Shown here: piece by piece, positions 1 through 11,056 of the stretch | How the letters are laid out: the number at the start of each line of letters is the position of its first letter | How positions within the stretch are numbered: the stretch's first letter is position 1 | NCBI RefSeq assembly: GCF_002288925.2 | Contig: NW_022098001.1 | Coordinates: forward strand, 5,510,543-5,574,542 | DNA: 64,000 nt | Direction of reading: 5' to 3' | DNA from: Delphinapterus leucas | Taxonomy: Eukaryota; Chordata; Mammalia; Artiodactyla; Monodontidae | Notes under the pieces: generated by a model | What the model saw: the letters and a program-made list of their open reading frames with translations, nothing else | Database searches by the model: none | Told to the model about the DNA's origin: nothing | Translations under genes and position numbers: made by a program

Positions 1-954
1 GTAATATATTAGACTATCATATTTGAGCTACTGCCTAAATATTTACAGCTCCTCCTGGAGTATGAATGCCTAACATCCTGATAAGACGCTGCTTGAGAGA
101 CACACCCCTGACCATGATGCACAGCTTTTGCACCCTCCCTCCGTGCCCAGCTAGTGAATTAAACATGACTGCTTGAGTTGACTCCTTAATCTGCAAGGGC
201 AGCCGGCAACTTGGGGGTTGGATGTGATAAGTAATGGGGATTACAAATGACCATTGTAAATTCTCATCCAAGGAAAAGCTCTGCACAAATTGCTTTTTAG
301 ATTATTTTTTTGTTTGTTGTTTTGGGAGAAGGAGTTCTAGAGCTGAGGCTTGATGGAGAAGCTGGAGTAGGGATGGGAGCAAATGCAATGGTTTGGTAAG
401 GAAATGATAGTGGCAGTTAACACTGGAAAAAAAAAGGAGATTCAAGAGATGTGCAGCAAGGGAATTGGTTGGGTGCTGGATAGAAGCAGAGTTACAAATA
501 AAACTGACTCCTAAGCTGAGAAAATCTGGAAAATATTTGGGTCACTGATTGTGATGGGGAATTGATGTTTGAGACTAAGAAGGGCAAGAAAGAGGGTGAT
601 GAGGTTGGGGATCTAGCAGCCTCATGAGCTAATAGAGCTCGTAGGGCTCTCAAAATCATTGACTCCAAGGGTCACCCTGAGGCCCACAGAGGGGAAACTA
701 CTCAACCAAAATCCTACGGCCAGCGACAGACAGAGCCCAAGTCAGAATCCAGGACTCCTATCATCGTCCTGTATTCCTTCCAAATTAGAAGACTGGAAGA
801 AAGTGGGAAGCTTTAGGCTGAAGCATGTAGATTTTGTAGAACCCCGCTTTATAGCTGCTAACAAACACGGTTCCCGAAAAAGAATGTATGAGCAGAGGCC
901 GCAAACCACCAGCTCATGGATTGACCTCGACTCTATTTTTTTAAATTAATTTTT
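1..954. other. Unassigned intergenic sequence
   Basis: No gene, RNA or clear repeat recognised. The short open frame at 659-949 has no family resemblance I can see. In human, the DPYS 3' end lies on this side of DCSTAMP, but no DPYS exon was recognised. Confidence 0.5.
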
Positions 955-965
955 GAATTGATTAC

Positions 966-1071
966 TGGGAATTCCCTGGTGGCCCAGTGGTTAGGATTTG
1001 GTGCTTTCACTGCTGTGGCCTGGGAACTAAGATCCCACAAGCTACACGGCGCAGCCAAAAAAAATTTTTTT
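966..1071 (+). mobile_element. CHR-1-like tRNA-derived SINE, short
   Basis: The head (gaattccctggtggcccagt at 970) is a tRNA-like A-box region, followed by a short body and an A-rich tail. Flanking 11-bp duplications (955-965 and 1072-1082, one mismatch) mark the insertion. The box B region looks deleted. Confidence 0.75.
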
Positions 1072-1100
1072 AATCGATTACTAACATTGAAAAAGTAAGC

Positions 1101-1493
1101 AATATATGTGGAATCTAGAAAACGGTACAGATGAACTTAGTGGCAAAGCAGAAACAGAGACACAGATGGAGAGAACAAACGTATGGATACCAAGGGGGGA
1201 AGGGAGGGTGGGATGAACTGGGAGATTGGGATTGATATATATACAATACTATGTATAAAATAGATAACTAATGAGAACCTACTGTATAGCACAGGGAACT
1301 CTACTCAATGCTCTGTGGTGACCTAAATGGGAAGGAAATCTAAAAAAGAGGGGATATATGTATACGTAGAGCTGATTCACTTTGCTGTGTAGCAGAAACT
1401 AACACAACATTGTAAAGCAACTATACTCCAATAAAAATTAATAAAAACTTAATTAATTAAAAAATAATAAAAGGCCTTAAAAAAAAAAAAAAG
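1101..1493 (+). mobile_element. L1 3' end (3' UTR and poly(A)), 5' truncated
   Basis: Matches the 3' UTR seen in the other L1 copies here: the 'cctactgtatagcacaggga' motif, then 'ctatactccaata' before an A-rich tail. Possible short TSD agtaagc (1094-1100, 1494-1500). No ORF2 remains. Confidence 0.85.
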
Positions 1494-1500
1494 AGTAAGC

Positions 1501-2870
1501 GAGCTCCTCTAAAACTCTGGCTGTCTAGCTGTTCTGGGAAAAGCCAGTGGATCTATGAGAAAGGAGGAAGAGCTGCCCTCTGTTTAGATGAGGCAGGCAG
1601 GCACAGGCTGGTGTGCCCATCTACCTGGCCGGCTTCGCTAACTTATATTCTCTACCTGGCCCCTGCGGGCCCTGGAGTCTGCCAGCCCTGGGAGGGGAGG
1701 AAAGGCAGAGGCCCTGAGCCCGAGGCCGAAGCCAGAGTTGGGACTGTTAATGGCAGGGGTGAAAACAACCTGGCAAAGAAACCCAGGGGCTAGAAGGACT
1801 AGAGAGCCTAGGTCACAGAAGCTAAGGTCTTGTCCAAAAAGTCAGGGACAGACATTTCATCTATTTTTAGATAAAGCAACAGGATGTGGAAACCAAAAAT
1901 GTGGTCAGTTCTCCCATACCGCGCAATGGTGATGACTTATGCAAAACATCCTCTTTTCCTATTTTTAACTAGATCACAGAAGCTGCATCAAAGGACTGGC
2001 TGCTGACTAATCCTGTCGAGGTGCCTTTCTCTGAGTTGCATAAATGTCATCTACATGAGCTAGAGAACATTTGAGAAGGAAAAAAAACCCTGTTAAGACT
2101 CCTGCACATAGGGCATTCTTAAAAATAGTCTTCTGAGTGGTATCAAGGTGTTCTGGGCCACAGCTTTCTGGAACTTATCTAGGATTTCATGGCTGAATGG
2201 TGCAGATATTCAAAGAGAAATCATTCATTTATTAAAGATGAATTAATGATCCATGACTTTTTTGGACTCCAAAGTACAGTGATGACAGTTTTTCAGTAGA
2301 TCACCTGGAGAATTACGCTGATTTTCTCAGCAAAACTATTATCTAGTTGTATAAATATCCCTGCACCAGGAACAGGCATTTTATTGGAGAAAAGGAATCA
2401 GGAATGAAAGCAAAGGGTTGTCAATGCGTTATGGACGAGAACCACATCATGACAATGGCAGGCCTTGGACGTCAGCAGAGAGCTCAGCCATCATGGAGGG
2501 CAACCTTCTCACTTTACTGAGGCGGGAGACGGAGCTGTTACAGGTGGTGTGGAGGCCCTGCCCCCCCCCCGCCCCCCCCCCAGGCCTCACCACTTCTGTG
2601 CGTTCCCACTGTCCAGTGGCCAGACTCTGAAAATCTCTTTGCCTGGGGGCTTTTTTCATAACTGAGGAAAGCCAGATGTGTCAGGGAATAAATACCACTG
2701 AGAAGCAGCAGCGGCCCACAATCAGGGACTTGGTTTCTAAATACCCCAGGCCCTCACCCCTCAGTGGGGCGTGAGCTCTACAAGCTGCTAACACAGAGAG
2801 AGTAGGCTGCAGGCTTTAGCAGGCAAGTATCTTGCCAGAGTTAATGTAATAATGTTGTTTTGTTTTCAAT
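1501..2870. other. Unassigned intergenic sequence with a C-homopolymer
   Basis: No gene recognised. Overlapping short frames at 2418-2665 run through a C-rich tract (2561-2581) and are chance openings. The region otherwise looks like unique or very old sequence. Confidence 0.45.
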
Positions 2871-2875
2871 GTGTA

Positions 2876-2998
2876 TGTCTGTGTGTGTGGTATGTATAGT
2901 TTATATATGTATATTTAAGATGTATATATTGTGTATATTAATGTATATATGTAAATATGGGTATATAATAAATAATGTATATATGATGTTTATATAAG
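2876..2998. repeat. TG/TA-rich degenerate microsatellite
   Basis: Alternating gt and ta dinucleotides with interruptions over about 120 bases. Confidence 0.8.
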
Positions 2999-3061
2999 TT
3001 ACTTTCTATTTACGGAAGGTGATACTGTTTTTCCATTTACAGTGGTGTTATAAAGTTTCCT

Positions 3062-3330
3062 TTTATTTTTTAAAAATTTATTTTATTGAAGAAGATTTAC
3101 AATGTTGTGTTAATTTCTACTGTATAGCAAATGATTCAGTTATACATATATATACATTCTTTTTCATATTCTTTTCCACTATGGTTTGTCACAGGATGTC
3201 GAATATAGTTCCCTGAGCTACACAGTAGGACCTTGTTGTTTATCCATTCTATATATAATAGTTGCCTCTGCTAGTCCCAAACTCCCAATCCTTCCCTTCC
3301 CCACACCCTGTCAGGTCATCAGCCTCTGTT
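3062..3330 (-). mobile_element. L1 3' end, reverse orientation
   Basis: On the minus strand it reads 3' UTR ('aacaacaaggtcctactgtg') through to the A-rich end at 3062-3090. It forms an inverted pair with the next element. Confidence 0.85.
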
Positions 3331-3372
3331 TCAAGCATGGCACCTTTGTCTTTGTTGGGTTAAGAACTGGTG

Positions 3373-3568
3373 ATATAAAGAAGGAATTAGAGATACAAAC
3401 TACTAGACGTAAAATAGATAAACAACAAGGATTTACTGCATAGCACAGGGAATTATATTTAATATCTTGTAATAACCTATAATGAAATATAATCTGAAAA
3501 CAAAAGCTGGATCACTGCTGTACACCTGAAACTAACACAACATGGAAAATCAACTATACTTCTATTTA
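3373..3568 (+). mobile_element. L1 3' end, forward orientation
   Basis: Carries the same 3' UTR segment as 3062-3330 but on the plus strand ('agataaacaacaaggattta' at 3416). It is followed at once by a second, older L1-like 3' tail. Confidence 0.85.
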
Positions 3569-3569
3569 A

Positions 3570-3665
3570 AAAATACATTGTAGGCTTTGAACTGTACATT
3601 TAAAAATTGTTAAAATGGCAAATTTTATGTTACATATATTTTACCATAATAAAAAATACAAAATA
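3570..3665 (+). mobile_element. Old L1-like 3' tail
   Basis: The segment 'gaactgtacatttaaaaatt' followed by 'ttttaccataataaaaaa' resembles the terminal part of older mammalian L1 3' UTRs. The subfamily is unknown. Confidence 0.5.
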
Positions 3666-3769
3666 AAAATATACAGGTTTAAAAAAAGGTGACTTAGAGG
3701 AGGGGGCTTAACTGCTTAAAAGAACAGCAGTTGATACGTTTGCAAATTTCAAATGGAGTACAACACTCG

Positions 3770-3905
3770 ATCGATCACAAAATTGAGGCCCAGAGAGATT
3801 AAATGACATTTCCCAGTTCCCACACAGAGTCTGTGACAAAGCCAGGACAAGGCCCCGTTCCCTTAACTCCCATCCATGCTCTTTCCACAGTACTCACTTC
3901 CTGAG
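3770..3905 (-). repeat. MIR fossil
   Basis: 'ttgaggcccagagagattaa' and the following 'cacagagtctgtgac' resemble the MIR core read in reverse. Diverged. Confidence 0.5.
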
Positions 3906-4164
3906 GAGGCGGGACTTGAAGAATGGGAGGAAGTGAATGGGGAGAGAAGATTGGAGCGTGCAATGAGGAGGTCCAAGAGAGCAAAGGTGTGAAGGGGGAA
4001 TGCAGGCGACTCTCCCCAAGCCAGGTGGGAAGAGCTTTTTGACTAAAGGGAGGGTTGGGGCAGAAGCGGGGTCAGATTGGAGGGGAGTGTGAATGACCAA
4101 TGGGAAGAATGTTAACTCCCCAGGACCTATGATGCAAATCTCTGAGCTGGGAAACGATAGGTCA

Positions 4165-4390
4165 AAACCATGCTGTAGGAGGCAGCATGGTAGAAAGTAA
4201 CTATGTTCAAATATTGTTTCCAGGACACAGTGCAGACAAGTTACTTAGCCTCTCTGTGCCTTGGTTTCTTCACCTACAAAACAACAACAGCGTCAGAACT
4301 CCCCTCATGAAATTTTGGTGAGGATTAATGGAACTAATACACCAGAAACAATATCTAGTATCTAGTAAGGGCTCAATAAATCATACCTAT
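4165..4390 (+). repeat. MIR fossil
   Basis: 'caagttacttagcctctctg' followed by 'gtttcttcacctacaaaa' and 'agggctcaataaat' is the MIR core and 3' part in forward orientation. Confidence 0.7.
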
Positions 4391-4399
4391 TATGATTTC

Positions 4400-5300
4400 T
4401 AAGGACTGAATTGACTCAAGAGACAGAAGTGCCTTGGCTGAGCTAGTTAATTGCAGAGCCAGAATTAGGAGTCAGTTCCTATAATTTCTAATTCAACCTT
4501 CTTTTTCTTTCATTGTATCATATTTTAAAACAACAGATTATTTTCTGGTATGTATTAGCATTTCAACTTGCAAGACATAGCACTCATTCTTTGTGTACAA
4601 TCATTACAATGGTTTCCTTTTGGAAAAAGAATTTTGATCAATTTCTTTCACTCTCTAGTTAATATATTACATTTAGAGTGAGTGCACTGTTTGCTTTGAA
4701 AAAGAAGGACTTTCAATTTTCAGGTCTTCAGGCAACTGACATTGCAGCCTGACTTTAAACCATAAGAAATTACATATGACATTTAGAATATAATAACTAT
4801 TCCGATTGCTTCTTTGTGTCTGTGGGGAAAACATTTATTTTTACCAAATGTTATCTTTTCCCGCTTTCATCAAATGAATCATACTTAGGACCCAAGAGCA
4901 TCTGTTGTTCTTTATGATTCATTGATCAACCATGAAAGAACAAACAAATCAAATACTGAAACTTGGGTGGCACTTCATTGGTGATTGTCTAAAGGAGACT
5001 GTGGTCTCCCGAAGAATCATAGACCTTAAGAGATGGCGGCTTCCTTGGAGATTCCGTATCCCTGCTCCTTCATCTTTATAGACGAGAAAATTCGGTTCAG
5101 AAAGGTGAAGTGACTTTTGCAAAGTCATCCAGCTAGTTGGTGGAAAAGAGGGATTTTGATCCCATTTTTTTTTTCTAACTTTGAAAAAGAAAGAGGGATT
5201 TTGATCCCCCGCCCCTTTTTTTTCTGACATTGCATCATGTCCTGCATCAACTCATGGATTTCTGAAAAGTCTTCCTGCATTTCAGGTAGGCCAGATCCAG
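4400..5300. other. Unassigned sequence with a 45-bp duplication
   Basis: The 17-bp string agagggattttgatccc occurs at 5147-5163 and again at 5192-5208, so the segment was duplicated with a 45-bp period. A faint reverse MIR may cover 5070-5165. No gene recognised. Confidence 0.55.
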
Positions 5301-5309
5301 TTTGCTGCT

Positions 5310-5485
5310 TCTTTGTGCAAGTTTTATTGAAACACAGCCATGCTCATTCCTTTACTGATTGCCTATGGCTGCTTTCTCACTACAGTGGCAGAGGTGAGGG
5401 GGTTGTACCAGACCCACACGACTGCAAAGCCTGAAAGACTTACTATCAGTCCCTTCACAAAAAAAGTGTGCCAGTTTCCATTGTA
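5310..5485 (+). mobile_element. hAT-type non-autonomous DNA transposon fossil
   Basis: 'aagttttattgaaacacagc' at 5320 and 'cctgaaagacttactatc' with 'aaaagtgtgccag' at the end match a common mammalian hAT-Charlie-derived repeat that I recall. The exact family is not certain. Confidence 0.55.
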
Positions 5486-5604
5486 TATCAAGCCTAGTTG
5501 AAATTCTGTTTTTTGTTTTTATTCTTTTTGTATCAGACCCTAATGTCAATGTTGAGTAAAGTGGGCTTGGGCAGGGAAGAATGGGAAAGGAGAAAGAGAA
5601 AGGA

Positions 5605-5845
5605 AAGAGCTAACATTTATTTGTCTCATTGGGGAGACTTTTTATGTGTCACCCCATTTAATTCTCAAAAAGATGCTATCAGATTGCTCTTTTAAGCCCC
5701 ATTTTATAAATAAGAAAACTGAGGCTAAGAGAGAGAAAAGCCGAGTTGCCTAAGTTCATGTCACTAATAATTAGCAGGACTAAGGTTTGAATCCAGCCTT
5801 CCCCATTCTAAAACTCTCTGTTCTTCCTTCTGTACCATGTGACTG
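5605..5845 (-). repeat. MIR fossil
   Basis: 'agaaaactgaggctaagaga' and the downstream 'ggtttgaatccagcc' are the MIR core in reverse orientation. Confidence 0.7.
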
Positions 5846-6244
5846 TCATACTCAAGGTTACCTTCTATTTTTAAAATGTGATATATCATCCCTTAAATTG
5901 AAAGAGTTGAATTAAAAAATAATATTGGATACCAAATCATATTTGATAAATAGTTAAATACTAGTTACAATTGTCTAATTCATGATGCCATCATGGGTTT
6001 TATTTTCCTCTGGGTGCTCATTTATACAAGTGGGTGAGTTGGACTGCAGAACATAATAGCACATTTTTTGACAATTAGCATTTTGCATTATTGGCTAAAC
6101 TTGATGGATTTAATAGCTCCTGCAGCAACTTGTAGAACGGAGGTCTTGTGTGTATGTCCACACAACTAATTACATAGATACCACATAGATGTGTTTTTAT
6201 TTAATCAACAATTCCTCCTCTCCAAAGTTGGCCACACTTCTCTA

Positions 6245-6435
6245 AAGCAGTGTTTACCAATTTGCCTCATCATCTGAATTGCCCGTGAAGACCCTTAGAA
6301 GACAGATTCCCAGGACCCTTCCAGGTCTCTCTAGTTAGTATATCTGGGTTTAGGTTTGGGAATCCATAATTTTACATTATTTTGTAACCTCGGAAGGTAA
6401 TTCTGATGATTAATCAGCTCTGGGAACCACTGCTC
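6245..6435 (+). mobile_element. MER5A-like hAT fossil
   Basis: The ends resemble the MER5A pattern ('agcagtgtttaccaatttgc' at 6246; 'ctgggaaccactgctct' at 6419). This is a non-autonomous, immobile DNA transposon remnant. Confidence 0.6.
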
Positions 6436-7064
6436 TGTAAGGTCATGAAGGGATGGATGTCCGTATCTTTGTCTCAGTCCTTCCTGGTCTTCCCTTACAT
6501 CCTCTAACCTGTCCTCTTCCTGAGTCCCACTCGGTGATCAGTGGGTACATTGTTCCTTGTCTTTGCTGAATGAGGCTGGGGGCGAGGGCACCTCACACAC
6601 CACACTACGTATTTCCTCAGTGTCCAGTAAAGCAGTGCAGACACTTTCTGCCTTAATCGTAGTTACTGTGTTTAGTTATGCTTTTATTTCTCTCATTGCT
6701 TTTTTTGCTTTTCATTTGCATTTGCAAAATTTCCTCAGATACAAATCTGACTAACTTCTGCTTTTTGACTAAAAAGTGAGGTTCATAGACACCCAAAATT
6801 TAGATCATAAAAGTCTATTATCCCCTGTACCCTGTTATTCATCTCCCTGTCATTTCCAACTTTTAAAAATGTCACTGCAACCGTTAGCAATTAAAACCAA
6901 AAGGTACTTTGTACCCTGAAAGTTTGGTAGTCTCAGACACGCATTAATTTAAATCTTTCCTCCCCACTGTACAGGGTTTACATTAGCCTAATATAACAGG
7001 CTTTTAAATATACATATATAACCACACTCAACACACATTCATTTTATTAACCAGTTCCTCTACC

Positions 7065-7895
7065 ATAGTATAAATTAAATAAAATAATTATATATAGTAG
7101 GGTATATATGTTAATCCCAAACTCCTAATTTATCCCTCCCCCCCCCAACATTTCCCCTTTGGTAACCATAGTTTCTTTTCTATGTCTGTGAGTCTGTTTC
7201 TGCTTTGTAAATAAGTTCATTTGTGCCAGTTTTTAGATTCCACATATAAGCGATACTGTATGATATTTGTCTTTCTCTGTCTGATTTCCTTCACTTAATA
7301 TTATAAGCACTAGGTCCATCCATGTTACTGCAAATGGCATTATTTCATTCTTTTTTATGGCTGAGTAGTATTCCATTATATATATGTACCACATCTTCTT
7401 TCTCCATTCCTTTGTCAATGGACATTTATGTTGCTTCCATGTCTTGGCTATTGCAAATAGTGCTGCAGTGAACATTGGGGTGCATTCTTCTTTCGAATTA
7501 TGGTTTTCTCTAGATATATGCCCAGAAGTGGGATTGCTGGGTCATATGGTAGCTCTATTTTTAGTTTTTTAAGGAACCTCCAGACTGTTCTCTACAGTGG
7601 CTGTACCAATTTACATTCCCACCAACAGTGTAGGAGGGTTCCCTTTTCTCCATACCCTCTCCAGCATTTGTTGTTTGTAGATTTTCTGATGATGCCCATT
7701 CTAACTGGTGTGAGGTAATACCTCACTGTAGTTTTGATTTTCACTTCTCTGGTAATTAGTGATGCTGAGCATCTTTTCATGTGCTTTTTGGCCATGTGTA
7801 TGTCTTCTTTGGAGAAACGTCTATTTAGATCTTCTGTCCATTTTTTGATTGGGTTGTTTGTTTTTTTGATGTTGAGCTGAATGAGCTTTTTTTGT

Positions 7896-7928
<33 letters not shown>

Positions 7929-8147
7929 TTTGCAGTACGCGGGCCTCTCACTGTTGTGGCCTCTCCCGTTGCGGAGCACAGGCTCCGGACGCGCAGGCTC
8001 AGCGGCCATGGCTCACGGGCCCAGCCGCTCCGCGGCATGTGGGATCCTCCCGGACCGGGGCACGAACCCGTGTCCCCGGCATCGGCAGGCAGACTCTCAA
8101 CCACTGCGCCACCAGGGAAGCCCTTGAATGAGCTTTTTATATATTTA
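7065..8147 (-). mobile_element. Inverted 5' part of a twin-primed L1 (ORF2 C-terminus and part of the 3' UTR)
   Basis: On the minus strand, codons near 7233-7475 give the L1 ORF2 C-terminal pattern (W-Y-I-Y-I-M-E-Y-Y-S-A-I). The block spans ORF2 near its last 300 residues to a point inside the 3' UTR. It stops where the forward block 8148-8331 begins in L1 consensus order, so both belong to one insertion. It is interrupted by the SINE at 7891-8124. Confidence 0.8.
7891..8124 (-). mobile_element. CHR-2-like SINE nested in L1
   Basis: A T-rich tail (rc poly(A), with tttg interruptions) is followed by the full body and ends at the head 'accagggaagccc' (8111-8123). The TSD tgaatgagctttt occurs at 7878-7890 and 8125-8137. 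Insertion into the L1 postdates the L1. Confidence 0.93.
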
Positions 8148-8331
8148 TAAAATAAATAATCAACAGGGACCTACTGTATGGCACAGGGAACTCTACTCAA
8201 TATTCTGTAATAACCTATGTGGAAAAAGAATCTGAAAAAGAATGGACATATGTGTATACATAACTGAATTGCTTTGCTGTACACCTGAAACTAATACAAC
8301 ATTGTAAATCAACTATACTCCAAAAAGAAAA
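8148..8331 (+). mobile_element. 3' part of the twin-primed L1 (3' UTR end and poly(A))
   Basis: Starts with 'aataatcaacagggacctac' and ends with 'ctatactcc' and an A-rich tail. In consensus order it continues directly from the inverted block at 7065-8147. Confidence 0.85.
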
Positions 8332-8374
8332 AAAAAAGCCAATCAGGACTGTTAAGAAAAATAAAAGACATTTA

Positions 8375-9530
8375 CAAGCTTCCCATTCAAGATGGGGACC
8401 TAAAAGGACCCTGAACTCACCTCCTGCCACAGACACACCAAATCTACAACTACACATGGAACAGTTTCCTCTGGAAAAAAACCTAAAAACTGGCTGAGGC
8501 ACTCCTAGCATCCAGCGAATGAGAGAAGGTCTACATGGAAGCCCCCGGTAGGAGAGGCTGGGACACAGTCTCGCCACAAACCCCACTTCCTCCTCCTTTT
8601 CCTCCTCCTCTTTGATCCCTTGACCCCTGAGAACCCACAGCTTCTCACTGAGGAGCAAAAGCTTTAAACCTCACATTGGGCACCTCCCACTTTTAAGATC
8701 TGCACCTGAGAGACGGGCCTCCAGAACATCTAGCAAACTAACGGGAGCTCTGTCCACAAGCCCCACAAGGCTCTACGGACCTGGGCTCTTAAAGGGTTCG
8801 CACTGGGATGCACCAGCCCCAAAGCTCAGGGCAAAGCATGGATGCAGGGTGCCAGGACTTGTAGGGGGAGAGGCCCACGTGCTGGTCTTGGAGTTGGCCT
8901 AGGCTCAGGCATCTGATCAGACAGGCGTTTGCTGGCGCTCTGGGGGCGGGGCGGGGGCGGGACGGGGCTGGCGGCTGCCATCTTGGCTCTCCCTCCGCAG
9001 CTTCCAGGGGCCAGAGTCCCCTGAGCGGAGCTTTTATGTGCGTCTGGCTGCCACCCAGGAGCCACTCCTTGATTGCCTGGCTCTGTTGGCCAATGGGGCT
9101 TGCGTCCTTGGGTCCCCTGGGAGTATGGTAATCTGCAAGGTGCTTCTTGGTCTGCCACCTGGGGCAGTGCACAGACAGCCGTCTGAGGCACCCCCCCCCC
9201 CAGGCTCTCTGCGAGTGCAGCCTCTTCGCTGGTCCTGGACCTCCGGTCGGAGGTGCAGGCCCACCTATAGGGCTCTATGGACGTGGATGTGCTCTCAGGG
9301 AAGGTAGGCTAGTGTAAGGCATCTTTGCGCTCTCCCTCTGCCTTGCTATAGCTCACAGAAGGAGTTTGTACACTCCTCTGGAGTCCCAATTTGGGGGACT
9401 GCTTTCCCGGGGGACACCTCGAGATGGTGGCCAGCGAGGCATACACTTGCAGTCCCATAGGATTGTATATACCTGCGTACTTTAAAAGCTGCTGCCTGAG
9501 GGTCTGGCTTCTTAATCACATACCACAATA
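8375..9530 (+). mobile_element. GC-rich block resembling an L1 5' UTR
   Basis: 'ttcaagatggggacc', 'aactcacctcctgccacaga' and 'ctcttaaagggttcgcac' resemble the artiodactyl L1 5' UTR as I remember it. GC boxes (gggggcggggcgggggcggg at 8941) lie inside. No L1 ORF follows, so this is either an orphan 5' UTR or unrelated GC-rich DNA. The open frames here (such as 8789-9191 minus) have no family resemblance. Confidence 0.45.
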
Positions 9531-10230
9531 TAGCACATTAGAAAACTCTAAATATGAAAAATAATTTCCACAATCTCACCAGCAATCATTGACTTTTTCA
9601 TTCATGCCACCTTCTAGTCGCTGTCCAGCCCATTTTCAGAATCTATATTGACTTTTTTCTTCCTGTATTGTGATTTTAAAATACAATATTTGTTTAACCA
9701 AAAAAAAAAAACAACACTCTTAAAGAGCTATGCATAAGCTCTACCAAGCACAGCATTGATTTCTAATGTGTATGTGAGTCATAAATTTACGAATATTATG
9801 GGTTACCCTCCTTGTGTTTCTTGTGCTCTCCTGCAATAGTTCATGGACTGGCTTTGCGAATCGGTGCTTGTCCAAATAGATATTTTATATTCATCTCTTC
9901 AATTCTTGCTTACTAAACTTCACAGATATAGTGGTTCCCCATGATATATTATTAAGAACAAACAATTAACTTGTCATTTTATTTAAAAGAACAAAGTTCT
10001 CATTTCAAAAGCTCTGCATGCATTTACCATAATTATATGGGAATCTTTTCAAAGCTGCTTTTTCATCTTTTGAGGTTTCCCCTCTAACTTTGCCAAATAT
10101 AGTTATTAATAAATCTCTACAATAATTAATTTTAAACAAATTTGCTTACAGTTTAAAACAAGTTTGGAATGTTTTATTTATGTAAGCACTTTTGTAAATG
10201 TAAAAAGATATTGGGCATCCTTGAAAGTAA
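9531..10230. other. Unassigned AT-rich sequence
   Basis: No gene or repeat recognised. Confidence 0.5.
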
Positions 10231-10353
10231 TATTGGGTTGGCCAAAAATTTCGTTTGGTTAATGAATACATTGTTCAATAAAGTTCTTAGTGAAAATGAA
10301 AAATGTCTTTTATTTTTACTTAAAACTGAACAAACTTTTTGGCCAACCCAATA
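10231..10353. mobile_element. Mariner-type MITE with perfect terminal inverted repeats
   Basis: Begins tattgggttggcc (10231-10243) and ends with its exact reverse complement (10341-10353), flanked by TA, the mariner target. The inverted similarity continues inward (ttcgtttggtt against aacaaacttttt). At about 120 bp it has no transposase. It resembles the Bovine/cetartiodactyl mariner-derived repeats I recall. Confidence 0.85.
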
Positions 10354-10670
10354 TTTTAAAAAACTGACCTTATAAATTCTCTGGTGTATGAACTTTGTAT
10401 TAGTACTTATATAAATGCATACCACCACCTCTTCCATTACCATAAGGCTTAATGATTATGGTCTTAGGGTAATGTTAAAGATTTCTTTTAAATAAGTAGT
10501 ATCCAACATCTTTTTGAGAACATTTAACTTTTTTTACTTGGAGGCAGTGTGAGGGATTGGTGAACCTAATCATTTACATCAGATTCAATCTAGTGTGTAT
10601 CCTCCCTTAAAGTAAATGAGTTAACCTTATCATTAAACCTTATTTTGTTTTAAATACAAGAATAATAATA

Positions 10671-10880
10671 GGGCTTCCCTGGTGGCATAGTGGTTGGGGG
10701 TCCGCCTGCTGATGCAAGGGACATGGGTTCATGCCCCGGTCCGGGAGGATCCCATGTGCTGCGGAGCGGCTGCACCCGTGGGCCTGCGCGTCCAGAGCCT
10801 GGGCTCCACAGCAGGAGAGGCCACAGCAGTGAGAGGCCCGCGTACCGCAAAATAATAATAATAATAATAACAATAAAATA
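10671..10880 (+). mobile_element. CHR-2-like SINE with an (ata)n tail
   Basis: The head 'gggcttccctggtggcatag' starts at 10671, box B-like 'gggttcatgcc' follows, and the body ends at 'gtaccgc' (10849). The tail is an ataata repeat. The 'aataataata' just before the head may be the duplicated target. Confidence 0.93.
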
Positions 10881-11056
10881 ATTGACCTCAATGGTCTTTG
10901 TCAAAGTCACCTCAGTGACTTTGGGTGAAAAAGTTAGTTCTTACTCACTCAGAAATAAGATATTTTGATCCACCAGAGGGCAGACAGAAGAAGCAAGAAG
11001 AACTACAATCCTGAAGCCTGTGGAACAAAAACCACATTCACAGAAAGATAGACAAG

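Noticed and set aside
1..950. Possible DPYS 3' end
   Set aside because: Human synteny suggests DPYS on this side, but I see no coding exon or 3' UTR I can recognise.
7892..8131. Open frames with [14 protein letters not shown] translations, also at 18597-18937, 21569-22045, 28132-28578, 46092-46485 and 57220-57756
   Set aside because: They are translations of CHR-type SINEs, which keep long frames open by chance. They recur in copy after copy and end at the repeat edges.
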